Assembly (NCBI RefSeq): GCF_025515305.1
Contig: NZ_JAOPHT010000006.1
Location: forward strand, 124,001 to 188,000
Length of the DNA: 64,000 nucleotides
DNA from: Roseicyclus sediminis
GTDB taxonomy: Bacteria > Pseudomonadota > Alphaproteobacteria > Rhodobacterales > Rhodobacteraceae
Direction of reading: 5' to 3'
Within the stretch, counting starts at the first letter, position 1. The number at the start of each line of letters is the position of its first letter. A program made the translations under genes and the position numbers. This document shows positions 26,569 to 35,894 of this stretch, piece after piece. The notes under the pieces were generated by a model. It did no database searches. It saw only the letters and a list, made by a program, of their open reading frames with translations, and had not been told where the DNA came from.

Positions 26569-27750
26569 TTACCCGGTCAGGAACTCCGCGAGCGTTCGGT
26601 TGTAGCTCTCCCAGCATGGACTGCCGTGCAAGGGCACATGGTTGGCCGTCTCCAGCACCACCAGCTCGGCCCCCGGAATGCCCGCCGCCAGCTTCTGCGC
26701 CTGCGACAGGGGATGCACGGCGTCATCGCGCGCATGTAGGATCAACACCGGGCAGCGCACCTGGCCCAGCAGATGCGCTACGGACGCCGCGTTGACCGCG
26801 TCGCGGGCGCGCAGCATGATCTCGGGTGGGCAAGCGGCCTGCGTCATGCGCTGGACTTCGCGCCTTTCCTCCACAGGTCCTTCGGGAAAGTAGGCCGTCG
26901 CAAAACCACTCGCGAAGGCACTTTCGGGACGCGCCCAGCCCTCGGCGATCATTGCTCTCAATGCGTCGGGCGCGGCATCCGCGCTGCGCCGCGACCGCCC
27001 CTCGACATATCCGCCCACGATTGCCAGCCGCGTCAGCCGCTCGGGGTACAGCGCCGCGAAGGTCAGCGCCGTCATGCATCCGCCCGAATAGGACACCGCG
27101 GCGAAGCGATCAAAGCCCGCCGCATCGGCGACCGCGGCCGCATCGCGCGCCTCGATCTGAAAGTCATGGTCGCGCAGGACCCGTTCCGACTGCCCGCTGC
27201 CCACACTGTCAAAGCGCAGGTATCGGGTATGGAGCGCCATCGACGAGATCCAGGAACGGTGCAGCCCGTAGGCCCATTCGATTTCCAGGTCGTGCAGGGA
27301 CAAAGGGCCGAACCGCAGCACGGGCGGGCCCTCGCCGCTGACGGCATAAGCGATTGCACTGCCATCCTCGCTCCGGCAATAGCGGATCCGCTGCGCCGCC
27401 TCGGTGGAAGCCGGAGCCGAGTCAGGCGCCCGGGCGACCGCCTCGCCCGACACCTCCGCCACCAACATCAAGCCCCGCCGCGCCACGGTTCGGATGACCG
27501 CCTGCGCCTTGCCGGTGTCACCGACGGCCTTGCGCGCGGCCGCGATGCACGCGGAAATCGCGCTCTCCGACACGATCCGCCCGCCCCAGACCTCTTCCAC
27601 CATCCGGTCGCGCGTCACCAGGTCCCCGGCATTGCGCACCAGCAGATGGATCAGGTCGAATACCTTGGGTTCCACAGCCACCGCGCTGCCGCCCCGCGTG
27701 AGCGTCAGGCGGGCATCATCCAGCGTGCAATCGGCGAAATGGTGCTCCAT
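26569..27750 (-). CDS. Cytosolic winged-helix (OmpR-type) / alpha-beta-hydrolase fusion
   Basis: 393 residues from ATG 27750. Residues 1-100 form an OmpR/CadC-type winged helix (VAVEPKVFDLIHLLVRN, then ISACIAAARKAVGD and IRTVARRGLMLVAEV). Residues 125-393 are an alpha/beta hydrolase with nucleophile-elbow Ser222 (SYSGG, where the first Gly of GxSxG is Ser), LILHARDDAVHPL for the acid and ANHVPLH for the His. No membrane segment separates the halves, unlike CadC. It may be a one-component regulator that binds or cleaves its signal. Phased repeats lie in its promoter region and a small ORF diverges from it. Confidence 0.82.
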   Translation of the reverse strand: MEHHFADCTLDDARLTLTRGGSAVAVEPKVFDLIHLLVRNAGDLVTRDRMVEEVWGGRIVSESAISACIAAARKAVGDTGKAQAVIRTVARRGLMLVAEVSGEAVARAPDSAPASTEAAQRIRYCRSEDGSAIAYAVSGEGPPVLRFGPLSLHDLEIEWAYGLHRSWISSMALHTRYLRFDSVGSGQSERVLRDHDFQIEARDAAAVADAAGFDRFAAVSYSGGCMTALTFAALYPERLTRLAIVGGYVEGRSRRSADAAPDALRAMIAEGWARPESAFASGFATAYFPEGPVEERREVQRMTQAACPPEIMLRARDAVNAASVAHLLGQVRCPVLILHARDDAVHPLSQAQKLAAGIPGAELVVLETANHVPLHGSPCWESYNRTLAEFLTG

Positions 27751-27800
27751 GTCCCTAAACTTACGCCACTTTTTCGGTGCTGACCTACAAGATTCAGCAG

Positions 27801-27840
27801 TCCAAGAGGTTTCCCAAGGCAATCCCAAGGGTTTCCAAGG
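27801..27840. promoter_or_regulatory. Tandem CCAAGG direct repeats spaced one helical turn
   Basis: CCAAGG cores at 27814-27819, 27825-27830 and 27835-27840, preceded by CCAAGA at 27802-27807. The spacings of 12, 11 and 10 bp keep them on one DNA face. OmpR/PhoB-type winged helices bind direct repeats of this period, so they are the likely binding site of the adjacent winged-helix-hydrolase protein, 50-90 bp upstream of its start. Confidence 0.65.
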
Positions 27841-27903
27841 GCCTCCCTCAAGCAAGGACGCGCGGGACCGGGCACCTTTGGGTCATCAACCAGCGAGGAC
27901 CCC

Positions 27904-28098
27904 ATGATGACCCCGTTTCACACCGACCTGATGAAGTACAGCACCCCCGCCGCCCCGACCGCGCATGAGCGCCAGGCGCTGCATGTCCGACGTCAAGTCC
28001 GCCGTGCCGTGTTCTCCGCTTTCATCAAGAAGGTCCTTTTGCACGCCCCGCGCTTCCCGGTGGTGGCGAAGCGGCCGCGCGTCAATTCGCAGTCCTGA
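27904..28098 (+). CDS. Small basic protein of unknown function, possible target of the fusion regulator
   Basis: 64 residues, MMTPFHTDLMKYS at the start, with GAGGA 6 nt before the first ATG. It is Arg/Lys-rich with an amphipathic stretch around residues 28-48 (RRQVRRAVFSAFIKKVLL). There is no recognisable domain. It is divergent from the winged-helix-hydrolase gene with the phased repeats between them, which is the main argument that it is real. Confidence 0.4.
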   Translation: MMTPFHTDLMKYSTPAAPTAHERQALHVRRQVRRAVFSAFIKKVLLHAPRFPVVAKRPRVNSQS

Positions 28099-28618
28099 TC
28101 CCGGCACGCCAGCCAATTCGGTTTTCATGTTCGCAGCCGCAAACAAATGCGGCACCGCCGTGGGCCGCACCTGCCCCTGCCGCATTCACCGTTCCGGACA
28201 CCTGGTGACCGGCATTCCAAAGATCACACAGGCCGGCGAGCCACGCTCGGATAACCCAGACCCGCCTAGGCAGACGTGGACGTATGCGGCCGATTAGCCG
28301 ACCCATGTTCCACGATGGACGAGGCGGCCTGGTTGCCGGAGGCTGGGTTCCGGCATTGCGGGTTCTCCATCCAGCCCTCCCACACCATGCATCCGCACCG
28401 CGCCGATGCGCGGAGCCCCCCCTCCGCGAGGCGCGACGCGGACATCGGAAGCCCGGCCCGGAGGGATCGCTTTCGCGCCAGGCAGAATTGATCGGGTCCT
28501 GAAAGTCATTTTGCGCATGTCGCAAATCGGGCCTCTTTCGGCGCTGCAGCGACGGCGCGCCAGGTCGTTCCGTGTGACGGGCACTCAACGCGTGCCCGAG
28601 CCAGTAAGGTCCAAACCC
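28099..28618. other. 520-nt gap, no gene seen
   Basis: The frames through this stretch lack family signatures and ribosome-binding sites; the open plus frame is an in-frame extension of the MFS gene. It presumably holds the MFS promoter. Confidence 0.5.
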
Positions 28619-29929
28619 ATGGTGCAAGTCTTGTCCGGTGTCTGGGCCCTTCTGTTGGGCATCGTTCTGATCATGCTCGGCAACGGCATGCACTTCACCC
28701 TGATCGGCCTTCGCGGCGGACTCGAGGGGTTCTCGGCGGCGGAACTGGCCGTAGTGACGTCCGGCTACTTCATCGGTTTCCTGTCCGGCGCCCGGCTGAC
28801 CCCGACGCTGATCCAGCGCGTCGGTCATGTCCGGGTATTCGCCGCGCTCGGAAGCTTCATGTCGGCCGGCCTGATCGCGTTCACCCTGCTGGCGGAGCCC
28901 TGGGCCTGGACCATACTCCGGATCCTGATCGGCTTTTGCATGTCGGGCATCTACGTCGCCGCAGAAAGCTGGCTGAACAATGCGACGACGAACGAGTCGC
29001 GCGGCAAGGTCCTCTCGGCCTACATGATCGCCCAGACGGTCGGGATCATCGGCGCTCAATACCTCCTGACGCTGGGCGACGCGGCGACCTCCGCCCTGTT
29101 CATCGGCGCATCGATCCTCGTATCGATCTCCTTCGCCCCGATCCTTCTGTCGGTCACACCGGCGCCGACCGTCGAGGTCGCACGACCGATGTCGTTCAGA
29201 GATCTTTTCGCGGGGTCGCCGCTCGGAACGATCGGGATTTTTCTGCTGGGCAGCATCTACGCCACCCAGTCGGGCATGGGGGCGGTCTTCGGAAGCGAGA
29301 TCAACATGACGGCCAACGAGATCGCCCTGTTCGTCGCGATGCTCTTCGCCGGAGCGCTGGTGTTTCAGGTTCCGATCGGCTGGCTGTCTGACCGGTTCGA
29401 CCGCCGCAAGGTCATCCTTGTCACCGCGGTCATGGGCGCCATGGCGTGCTTGCTCGGGTGGCTCTCGGGTGTCGATCACGGCTCACAGGATGGGCGCAAC
29501 CTATGGCCGCTGATGGGCTCCGCCTTCCTGGCCGGCGGCATGACAACGCCGCTCTATGCATTGTTGATCGCCTATACCAACGACTTCCTGTCGGCCGAGG
29601 ACATGCCCGCCGCATCCGGCGGGCTGGTCTTTACCTTCGGCCTCGGGGCCATTCTGGGGCCATTGCTGACCGGCTGGGCCATGCAGAGCGCGGGGCCCGA
29701 TGCCTTCTGGATCGTGATCGGGGCGACCTTCGTCGTCATGGCCGCATACGCGGCGTACCGGATGACGCAACGCATGACGCTCTCCGCCAACGAAACCGAA
29801 GCTTATCTCGGCGTGCTGCCTACCGCCTCCGCGGTCGCGATCGAGGCCGCCGGAACCTGGGCGGCCGAACAGGCCGAGGACGAAGACGCCGGTACGCCCG
29901 GACACCCCTTGGCCGAAACCGGCCGTTGA
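28619..29929 (+). CDS. Major facilitator superfamily transporter, YcaD-like
   Basis: 436 residues from ATG 28619 (MVQVLSGVWALLLGIVL). Twelve membrane helices are recognisable, with the MFS loop-2/3 pattern (GYFIGFLSGARLTPTLIQRVGHVR) and its repeat after helix 8 (GWLSDRFDRRKVILV). AAESWLNNATTNESRGKVLSAYM in the middle is characteristic of the YcaD/UMF2-type subfamily. Its substrate is unknown. The last about 40 residues are acidic and cytosolic. Confidence 0.85.
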   Translation: MVQVLSGVWALLLGIVLIMLGNGMHFTLIGLRGGLEGFSAAELAVVTSGYFIGFLSGARLTPTLIQRVGHVRVFAALGSFMSAGLIAFTLLAEPWAWTILRILIGFCMSGIYVAAESWLNNATTNESRGKVLSAYMIAQTVGIIGAQYLLTLGDAATSALFIGASILVSISFAPILLSVTPAPTVEVARPMSFRDLFAGSPLGTIGIFLLGSIYATQSGMGAVFGSEINMTANEIALFVAMLFAGALVFQVPIGWLSDRFDRRKVILVTAVMGAMACLLGWLSGVDHGSQDGRNLWPLMGSAFLAGGMTTPLYALLIAYTNDFLSAEDMPAASGGLVFTFGLGAILGPLLTGWAMQSAGPDAFWIVIGATFVVMAAYAAYRMTQRMTLSANETEAYLGVLPTASAVAIEAAGTWAAEQAEDEDAGTPGHPLAETGR

Positions 29930-30194
29930 TGCCTGTGGAATCGCAGGGCTGACATCAACTCCGAACGGACCCGGCCTGTCCCGCATCACCCCGGGCGCAA
30001 GCCTCCGGGCATCGATCCCGGCTGGGGCCCAATGGTTCCCGGCCAGAGCGTTTCTTGTCTGAAAGGCCGCTTCGACCGCGACGCCCCGGGCCGAGGCCTT
30101 CGCTTCCGTGAAGTCCAGGTCCGCAGGGCCGGCCGGCTGAAACGACCCAGACCCGATCGCCCGCAGGCGACGGGTTGGGTCGCCGGCGCGCGTC

Positions 30195-30746
30195 TCAGGC
30201 GACGGCCTCGCCGCGCAGCCCCTTCACGATGGTGAGACGCGCGCCAATTGCGGCGGCGGCGGCCATCGCGCCCAGCACAGCGATATCGGTTGCCGCGGGT
30301 TTCAACACCATCACCGCGACGACGAGAAACAGGACCACGTAGTCGAACCGCGCGATGGTCACCAGGTTGTCGGCCTGTCCGAGAAGGACGCCTTGCGGCA
30401 CCTGCCCGCCTGTGGTCGACGCGGCCAGTTTCTCGGCCCGCGGCTTGATCAAGAGTATCCCGGTCAGGAATGTCGCGGCAAAACCCGCGATCCCGAGTGC
30501 GACCCAGAGTTCGCCGAACCCCGGCCCCATCCATGCCGCGACCAGCCCGGTCAGCAGGGTCAGGATCGAGATCGGCACGAAGTACCCCGGACCAAGCAGG
30601 GCCACGATGTCGACGACCACAAGAACGGACGCGGGGCCGCGCTTGCGCCGCATGACCTCGGCCCCGACCAGAAGGGCGAGACCGCCGCCCAGCCACATGA
30701 TGACAAAGATGACGTGCAGCAGGACCGCGAGATCCGGTAGGCTCAT
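30195..30746 (-). CDS. DUF2269-family membrane protein
   Basis: 183 residues with four to five hydrophobic helices. It begins LAVLLHVIFVIMWLGGGLALLVG, the conserved opening of DUF2269 proteins, whose His and Trp-Gly-Gly are usually kept. It lies 46 nt downstream of the glutathione-transferase gene on the same strand, so the two are probably cotranscribed. The function is unknown. Confidence 0.78.
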   Translation of the reverse strand: MSLPDLAVLLHVIFVIMWLGGGLALLVGAEVMRRKRGPASVLVVVDIVALLGPGYFVPISILTLLTGLVAAWMGPGFGELWVALGIAGFAATFLTGILLIKPRAEKLAASTTGGQVPQGVLLGQADNLVTIARFDYVVLFLVVAVMVLKPAATDIAVLGAMAAAAAIGARLTIVKGLRGEAVA

Positions 30747-30791
30747 GACGTTCTCCCCGTGATGATGGTGTTGGTGGGTCGTGCCCGTCGA

Positions 30792-31466
30792 TCAGGCCGC
30801 TGGCTCTGCCCGGGCGGCGCGGGCTGCGGTGACCATCCCGGTGAAGCCGGCGAAGGCCGCGTCCCACCCCGCGCGGTCGCGCATCCGCGCAAGCCAGGCT
30901 TGAACCGCCGGATAGGGCGAGAAATCGAACTCGACGAACTCGGCCAGCGTCACCAGCGAGACGCCCGCGTAATCCGCGATGGAAAGCTCGGCGCCGCAGA
31001 CGAAGGGGCCGTGCTGCGCCAGTCGCCGGTCCAGCACGGACAGGTAGCGCGCGGATCCATAGGCCCCGAGTGCCGCCATATCGGCCTTGGTTCCCTCGTT
31101 CAGCCAGGCAAGCTGGGGCAGCATGCGCGGATAGGTTCCGCAGATCCCGTGAAAGGCGTTGAAGTTGGAGATGAACCGCGCCAGCATCTCGTCGACCCGG
31201 ATCTGCGCCTGCAACTCCGAAGGGTAGACCGGCAGGTCGAACCGGACCGACAGGTATTTGAGGATCGCGGCGCTTTCCGTCAGCCCGAAGCCGTCGTCCT
31301 CCAGGACCGGAACCGTGCCGAGGGGGTTGATCGCCAGGAAATCCGGGGTCTGGTTCTGGTCCGCGAACAGGTTGATCGTGACGATCTCGACGGGGAGGTC
31401 GAAATCCGCCACCAGCATGATGACCGGGCGCGAACTGGTCGAAATCGGGTCGCAGTAGAGTTTCAT
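30792..31466 (-). CDS. Glutathione S-transferase family protein
   Basis: 224 residues. A thioredoxin-fold N-terminal domain opens MKLYCDPISTSSRP (putative catalytic Ser/Cys region) and contains the cis-Pro site NPLGTVPVLED and the glutathione-contact LTESAAILKYL. The helical C-terminal domain has ADYAGVSL (the N-capping box). It is probably a detoxification enzyme; the substrate is unknown. It is divergent from a LysR gene across a 104-bp region with a clean palindrome. Confidence 0.88.
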   Translation of the reverse strand: MKLYCDPISTSSRPVIMLVADFDLPVEIVTINLFADQNQTPDFLAINPLGTVPVLEDDGFGLTESAAILKYLSVRFDLPVYPSELQAQIRVDEMLARFISNFNAFHGICGTYPRMLPQLAWLNEGTKADMAALGAYGSARYLSVLDRRLAQHGPFVCGAELSIADYAGVSLVTLAEFVEFDFSPYPAVQAWLARMRDRAGWDAAFAGFTGMVTAARAARAEPAA

Positions 31467-31528
31467 GATCCTGTGCTCCGTTTTTTTGCTGCCCCGACGC
31501 TAGCCGCAAGCCGCGCCGTCTGACGAAC

Positions 31529-31547
31529 ACCACTCTTGCGGAGTGGT
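31529..31547. promoter_or_regulatory. LysR operator-like palindrome in the GST/LysR divergent promoter
   Basis: ACCACTC, TTGCG, GAGTGGT: perfect 7-bp arms, 24 bp before the lysR ATG and about 63 bp before the GST start. It is a likely binding site of the LysR protein encoded at 31571. Confidence 0.62.
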
Positions 31548-31570
31548 TATCCGGAACCGCATAACGCGAC

Positions 31571-32491
31571 ATGGAGAACAGCGACTGGCACATATTCCTC
31601 GGCGTCGCCCGGCACGGCTCTACGCTCGCCGCGTCGCGCGTCCTGCGCGTGAGCCAGAGCACCGTTTCACGCCGGATCGACGCGCTCGAGGCGGCGCTTG
31701 GCGTCAAGCTGTTCGACCGCCGCCCGTCGGGCTACGCGCTGACCTTTGCCGGAGGGCAATTGCTGCCGCGGGCCGAAGCGATCGAGGCCGCCGTGTCCGA
31801 TGCCCTGACGACCATCCGGCAGCACAGGCGCGGTCTGGTGGGACAGGTGCGGGTCACCACCATGGGCGCGTTCGCGCAGACCTTCTTCTACCCTGCCGTC
31901 CGGGACTTCCGGACGGCCTATCCGGACATCGCGGTCGAGCTGGTGGCGACCGAAGCCAAGCTGGACCTGTTGGCCGGCCAGGCCGACGTCGCCCTGCGCG
32001 CTGGCCCGGCACCGGACGTGCCCGGCCTCGTGGCGCGGCGCGTTCTGACGGATGGCTGGTCGGTCTGGTGCTCGCGTGACTATGCCGCGGCGCGGGGCAG
32101 GCCCGAGCGGGCCGAAGACCTTGGCCGGCATCCGGTGGTGACCTTGTCGAAGGATTTCGGCAGCGCCCCGTTCGCCGAATGGCTTGAAGGCATCGTTCCG
32201 GAGCAGGGCATCGTGATGAGGGCTCACGACATCCCGGGTCTGCTGGCGGGACTCGTCAGTGGCGTGGGCGTGGGCGTGATGTCGAACATGACGGCCGAAG
32301 CCGCGGGCTTGCTGCGCTGTTTCGATCCACCGGTCAGAAGCGAGGCCCCGGTCTGGCTCGTCACCACGGAGAGCCTGCAGAAGGAACCCCGCGTCCGCGC
32401 CTTCGTCGACTACCTTGCGGGCTACCTCGCGCAGGGCTGTTATCGCAGAATTGCGCTCGATCCGGACAACGCGCGCCGCGAGACGCGTTAG
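31571..32491 (+). CDS. LysR-family regulator divergent from a glutathione transferase gene
   Basis: 306 residues. The helix-turn-helix spans residues 5-60 (GSTLAASRVLRVSQSTVSRRIDALEAALGVKLF), and the effector domain begins near residue 92 (GQVRVTTMGAFAQTFFYPAV). It is of the single-target type that controls an adjacent, divergently transcribed enzyme gene. The ligand is unknown. Confidence 0.88.
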   Translation: MENSDWHIFLGVARHGSTLAASRVLRVSQSTVSRRIDALEAALGVKLFDRRPSGYALTFAGGQLLPRAEAIEAAVSDALTTIRQHRRGLVGQVRVTTMGAFAQTFFYPAVRDFRTAYPDIAVELVATEAKLDLLAGQADVALRAGPAPDVPGLVARRVLTDGWSVWCSRDYAAARGRPERAEDLGRHPVVTLSKDFGSAPFAEWLEGIVPEQGIVMRAHDIPGLLAGLVSGVGVGVMSNMTAEAAGLLRCFDPPVRSEAPVWLVTTESLQKEPRVRAFVDYLAGYLAQGCYRRIALDPDNARRETR

Positions 32492-32648
32492 AAAATGGGG
32501 CATACCTTGGGGCCCTTGCGATGCGAGAGCTTCGGTCGCGAACCTTCCCTTGCCCTGCCGGATGCGATCACGTCCGGTCTTGCCTGCGCTCTATACAATT
32601 GCGGTCAACACGCTTAATGGCGGGGTCTTCCCTCCTTCCAGGTGATGC

Positions 32649-34700
32649 ATGCAGGATTTCTCCGGACTGCCCGAAACGCTGTCGAAGACTTTGGCCGCCA
32701 AGGGCTACCGCGAACCGACGCCGGTTCAAGTGGCGGTGACACAGCCGAAATTGGCGGGGCTCGACCTTTTGGTTTCGGCACAGACCGGTTCCGGGAAGAC
32801 GGTCGGCTTCGGGCTGGCGCTTGGACAGGATCTGCTGGACAGGGATGGGCGATTTGAGCGACCGGCGACACCGCTGGCCCTGATCATCGCGCCCACGCGT
32901 GAACTGGCCATGCAGGTGCAGCGGGAGTTCGACTGGCTGTTCGCGGAGGCCGGGATCGTGACCGCGTCTTCTGTCGGCGGTATGGATGCCCGCGCCGAAC
33001 GCCGGGCGATCGAGCGCGGCGCCCATGTCATCGTCGCCACGCCCGGCCGCCTCAGGGACCACGTGTCCCGCGGGGTGATCGATCTGAGCGACCTGAAGGC
33101 GGTCGTTCTCGACGAGGCGGACGAGATGCTCGACATGGGCTTCGCCGAGGATCTCGAATTCATCCTCGACCACACGCCGAAGAGCCGCCGCACGCTGCTG
33201 TTCTCGGCGACGGTGCCACGCGGCATCGCGAAGCTTGCGCAAACCTACCAGAAAGCCGACGCGCGGCGGATCGAGGTGGGTGACAAGGACGCCCAGCACA
33301 GCGACATCGCCTATGTCGCGCTGACCGTGGCTCCGTCGGATATCGAAAAGGCGATCATCAACCTGCTCAGGTATCATGACCCGCAAACGGCGATCATCTT
33401 TGCCAACACCCGCTCGATGGTGGCCCGGCTGGTGGCCAAGTTCTCGAACAGGGGTTTCTCGGTCGTGGCCCTGTCGGGCGAATTGAGCCAGTCCGAGCGC
33501 ACTCATGCCTTGCAGGCCCTGCGGGATGGCCGCGCGCGTGTGTGTATCGCGACCGACGTGGCAGCGCGCGGCATCGACCTGCCCGGTCTTGAACTGGTCG
33601 TCCACGCGGACCTTCCCTCCAATTCGGAATCGCTCCTGCACCGCTCCGGCCGCACGGGACGCGCCGGGCGCAAGGGCACCTCGGTTCTCATCGTGCCGGT
33701 CCGTGAACGGTCAAAGGCGCAGCGCCTTCTGAAATTCGCCAACCTGGAGGCCGAATGGGGCACGCCGCCCTCGGCCGAAGCGGTCCTGGCCCGCGACGAG
33801 GACAGGCTGATGTCCGATCTCGCGTGGGACCATCCACTCAGCCCCGAGGAACAGGCCTTCGCCGACCGTCTCCTGCAGGCTCACTCCGCCGAAAAGGTCG
33901 CGGCGGCTTACCTGCGGCTCTACCGCGACCGCAACTCGGCGCCCGAGATCCTCGGCGACATGCCCGAGCCCGGCGCGCGCAAGCCGCGCGAGCCGTCCGC
34001 CTTCGGGCCGAGCACCTGGTTTTCGCTGTCGCTCGGTCGCAAGCAGCGCGCCGAGCCGCGGTGGCTGCTTCCCATGCTGTGCCGCAATGCGGGGCTGTCG
34101 AAGGACGCGATCGGGGCCATTCGCGTCCAGTATCAGGAGACCTTCATCGAGATCCTGACCGATGCGGTTTCCGGCATGAAGACCGAACTGGGCCCGGAGC
34201 TCGAGCTCGAACAGGGCGCGCGCCTGACGGAGCTGCCGGGCCCGCCGGAGTTCGACGCCTCTCCCAAGGGTCCCCCGGCCGCACCGAAGGCTCCGCAAGA
34301 CGTGTCTCGCCAGGACGGGGAAGCGCGCAGGCCCTCCGCCGGGACGCCGCAGGCGGATGACGTGAAACCCGCTGCGACAACCCAGGCCGAGCGGCGCAAG
34401 GCAAAACCCGATGCGCGCCAGGACAGGCCGGACACACACAAGGCGAAAAGGCCCAAGCACGGAAAGCCGAACCCGGGACAGACGAAAAGCCGGGGGACCA
34501 AGGACAACGGGAAGGCCGGCAAGGGCGCCGCGCAGGACACCGAGAGGCGCAAGGATGCCGCCGATCCGTCCAAACGCATTGGACCAGGTCGCGACCGCGG
34601 CAAGGGCCAAAAGGATGGCGACAAGCCGAAACGGTTCAAGGCACGCGCCACGAAGGGCCCGGATTCACGCCCGAAAAGGAAACCATCGCCGGCGTCGTGA
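32649..34700 (+). CDS. DEAD-box RNA helicase with DbpA-like RNA-binding domain and basic tail
   Basis: 683 residues with all helicase motifs in order: PTPVQ (24-27), AQTGSGKT (44-51), PTRELA, TPGRLRD (131-137), DEAD (155-158), SAT (186-188), IIFANTR, ATDVAARGIDLPG and HRSGRTGRAGR. A DbpA/CsdA-type RNA-binding domain follows (about 455-530, WFSLSLGRKQRAEPRWLLPML). A 140-residue Lys/Arg/Pro-rich disordered tail ends the protein. It probably acts in ribosome assembly or mRNA decay at low temperature. The gene stands alone, with a 157-nt leader region upstream. Confidence 0.93.
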   Translation: MQDFSGLPETLSKTLAAKGYREPTPVQVAVTQPKLAGLDLLVSAQTGSGKTVGFGLALGQDLLDRDGRFERPATPLALIIAPTRELAMQVQREFDWLFAEAGIVTASSVGGMDARAERRAIERGAHVIVATPGRLRDHVSRGVIDLSDLKAVVLDEADEMLDMGFAEDLEFILDHTPKSRRTLLFSATVPRGIAKLAQTYQKADARRIEVGDKDAQHSDIAYVALTVAPSDIEKAIINLLRYHDPQTAIIFANTRSMVARLVAKFSNRGFSVVALSGELSQSERTHALQALRDGRARVCIATDVAARGIDLPGLELVVHADLPSNSESLLHRSGRTGRAGRKGTSVLIVPVRERSKAQRLLKFANLEAEWGTPPSAEAVLARDEDRLMSDLAWDHPLSPEEQAFADRLLQAHSAEKVAAAYLRLYRDRNSAPEILGDMPEPGARKPREPSAFGPSTWFSLSLGRKQRAEPRWLLPMLCRNAGLSKDAIGAIRVQYQETFIEILTDAVSGMKTELGPELELEQGARLTELPGPPEFDASPKGPPAAPKAPQDVSRQDGEARRPSAGTPQADDVKPAATTQAERRKAKPDARQDRPDTHKAKRPKHGKPNPGQTKSRGTKDNGKAGKGAAQDTERRKDAADPSKRIGPGRDRGKGQKDGDKPKRFKARATKGPDSRPKRKPSPAS

Positions 34701-34975
34701 AAACGTCCGCCCGGGAGTGGACCTTCACCCCATTGAACGGAGGGGGTGCCACCATAGCGCTCCTCGTGACGCCTCAAGAACCCCCGGGCGAACACTCCAC
34801 TTCATGACCGCAGACAAGGGCCGGTGTTTCCCGCCGGCTTGCGGAATGGTGACGTCAGGCGCATTCGAACCAGTCCGGGCCCGGCCAGTGACGCTGTCCC
34901 TTGGGCCATAAAGAGAGCCCGCCACTCGGGAAGTGCGGCAACGGACGTCCATCCGGCGCTTCTCCCTCCTGCCGG

Positions 34976-35077
34976 CTACAGATCGGTTTCGCACTGCCTT
35001 CCGGTCCAGGCGATCATGGCGGCGGAGATCAAGCCAAAGACAGCAGCCAAGGCGACAAGCCGCGCGGGCCGGATCAT
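34976..35077 (-). CDS. 33-residue single-pass membrane protein, candidate
   Basis: The frame reads MIRPARLVALAAVFGLISAA and ends GRQCETDL: one hydrophobic helix (about 6-25) with positive N-terminal residues. A purine-rich GGAAAGGAAAGGA directly precedes the ATG. It lies 85 nt downstream of the 168-residue membrane protein gene on the same strand. Without comparative data it could be chance, but the ribosome-binding site and topology are convincing for a small protein. Confidence 0.42.
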   Translation of the reverse strand: MIRPARLVALAAVFGLISAAMIAWTGRQCETDL

Positions 35078-35162
35078 TCCTTTCCTTTCCAAATCCGTGT
35101 CGGCGTGGATGCTCCGGGGTCCGGCGGCCTTTCACCCGACGGCCGGCAGCCGTGCGGAACGG

Positions 35163-35669
35163 TCAATGAATGACATACTTCAAGCCGGCCAGCGCCAGCC
35201 CGATGCCGCCGGCGAAGAGGGCGCCTCCGATTGCGGGCCAATGCCTGCGGTCTATGACCCAGCCGACCCTCGCCCCGATCAGGAGCAGGATGGCGACGCT
35301 GACCAGTTGCGAAAGACCCACGGCCAGCTCGACCGTCATCATGCCGAGACCAGCGGACAGGAACAGCAACGCCGGAAGGATCGCCATGGAAAGCGAAGGT
35401 GAGCTGTGGCGCCAGGCAGCGTGCCACGCCGACCGCGTCAGCCGTTCACCGGTATCGATGGCATGCGCAAGCAGCTCCGAAAACGCCTTGGCCATCGTCA
35501 CGGCAAGGACGGAGCCGAACAGGATTGCCGCCGTTTCGAACGGTGCGTCGGAATGATCGCCGATTGCCATCAGAATGCTGAGGACCGTGATCGCCCCGTA
35601 GACAATTCCGAAGGCGGCCTTGTCGAGGCGCTTCCAGCCACCGGGCATTTGTGCACTTTCGTTCCGCAT
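35163..35669 (-). CDS. Unknown membrane protein in a small-protein cluster
   Basis: 168 residues with about five hydrophobic segments (18-37, 45-62, 93-108, 112-133 and 145-165). Charged loops include HAIDTGERLTRSAWHAAWRHS. It starts 4 nt after the stop of the 73-residue membrane protein gene, so it is probably cotranscribed with it and with the secreted Cys-rich protein. No family is recognised. Confidence 0.65.
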   Translation of the reverse strand: MRNESAQMPGGWKRLDKAAFGIVYGAITVLSILMAIGDHSDAPFETAAILFGSVLAVTMAKAFSELLAHAIDTGERLTRSAWHAAWRHSSPSLSMAILPALLFLSAGLGMMTVELAVGLSQLVSVAILLLIGARVGWVIDRRHWPAIGGALFAGGIGLALAGLKYVIH

Positions 35670-35672
35670 GAC

Positions 35673-35894
35673 TCAGGCCTTCACGATTGCCGCCCGAACA
35701 CGCGCGGCGCTGTCCTCCGCGGCCGCATTCCCCGTCTGGGCATTGGCGGGACCTGCCAGATAGGCCGCTATCGCCAGGACAAGCAGCACGATCGCCACGC
35801 GGAACCCGCGCAATGCCCCGGCGATGACCGACACCGCGCCCGGTGACGGTGCTGCCGCGGTGAGCCGTGTCGGGATCTCGGCTTTTCGGGACAC
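35673..35894 (-). CDS. 73-residue single-pass membrane protein
   Basis: The GTG start at 35894 overlaps the upstream stop by one base (TAGTG), indicating translational coupling. One hydrophobic helix lies at about 32-50 (FRVAIVLLVLAIAAYLAG), followed by an Ala/Glu-rich C-terminus. It may be processed as a signal-anchored protein (PANAQ resembles a cleavage site). The function is unknown. Confidence 0.55.
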   Translation of the reverse strand: MSRKAEIPTRLTAAAPSPGAVSVIAGALRGFRVAIVLLVLAIAAYLAGPANAQTGNAAAEDSAARVRAAIVKA

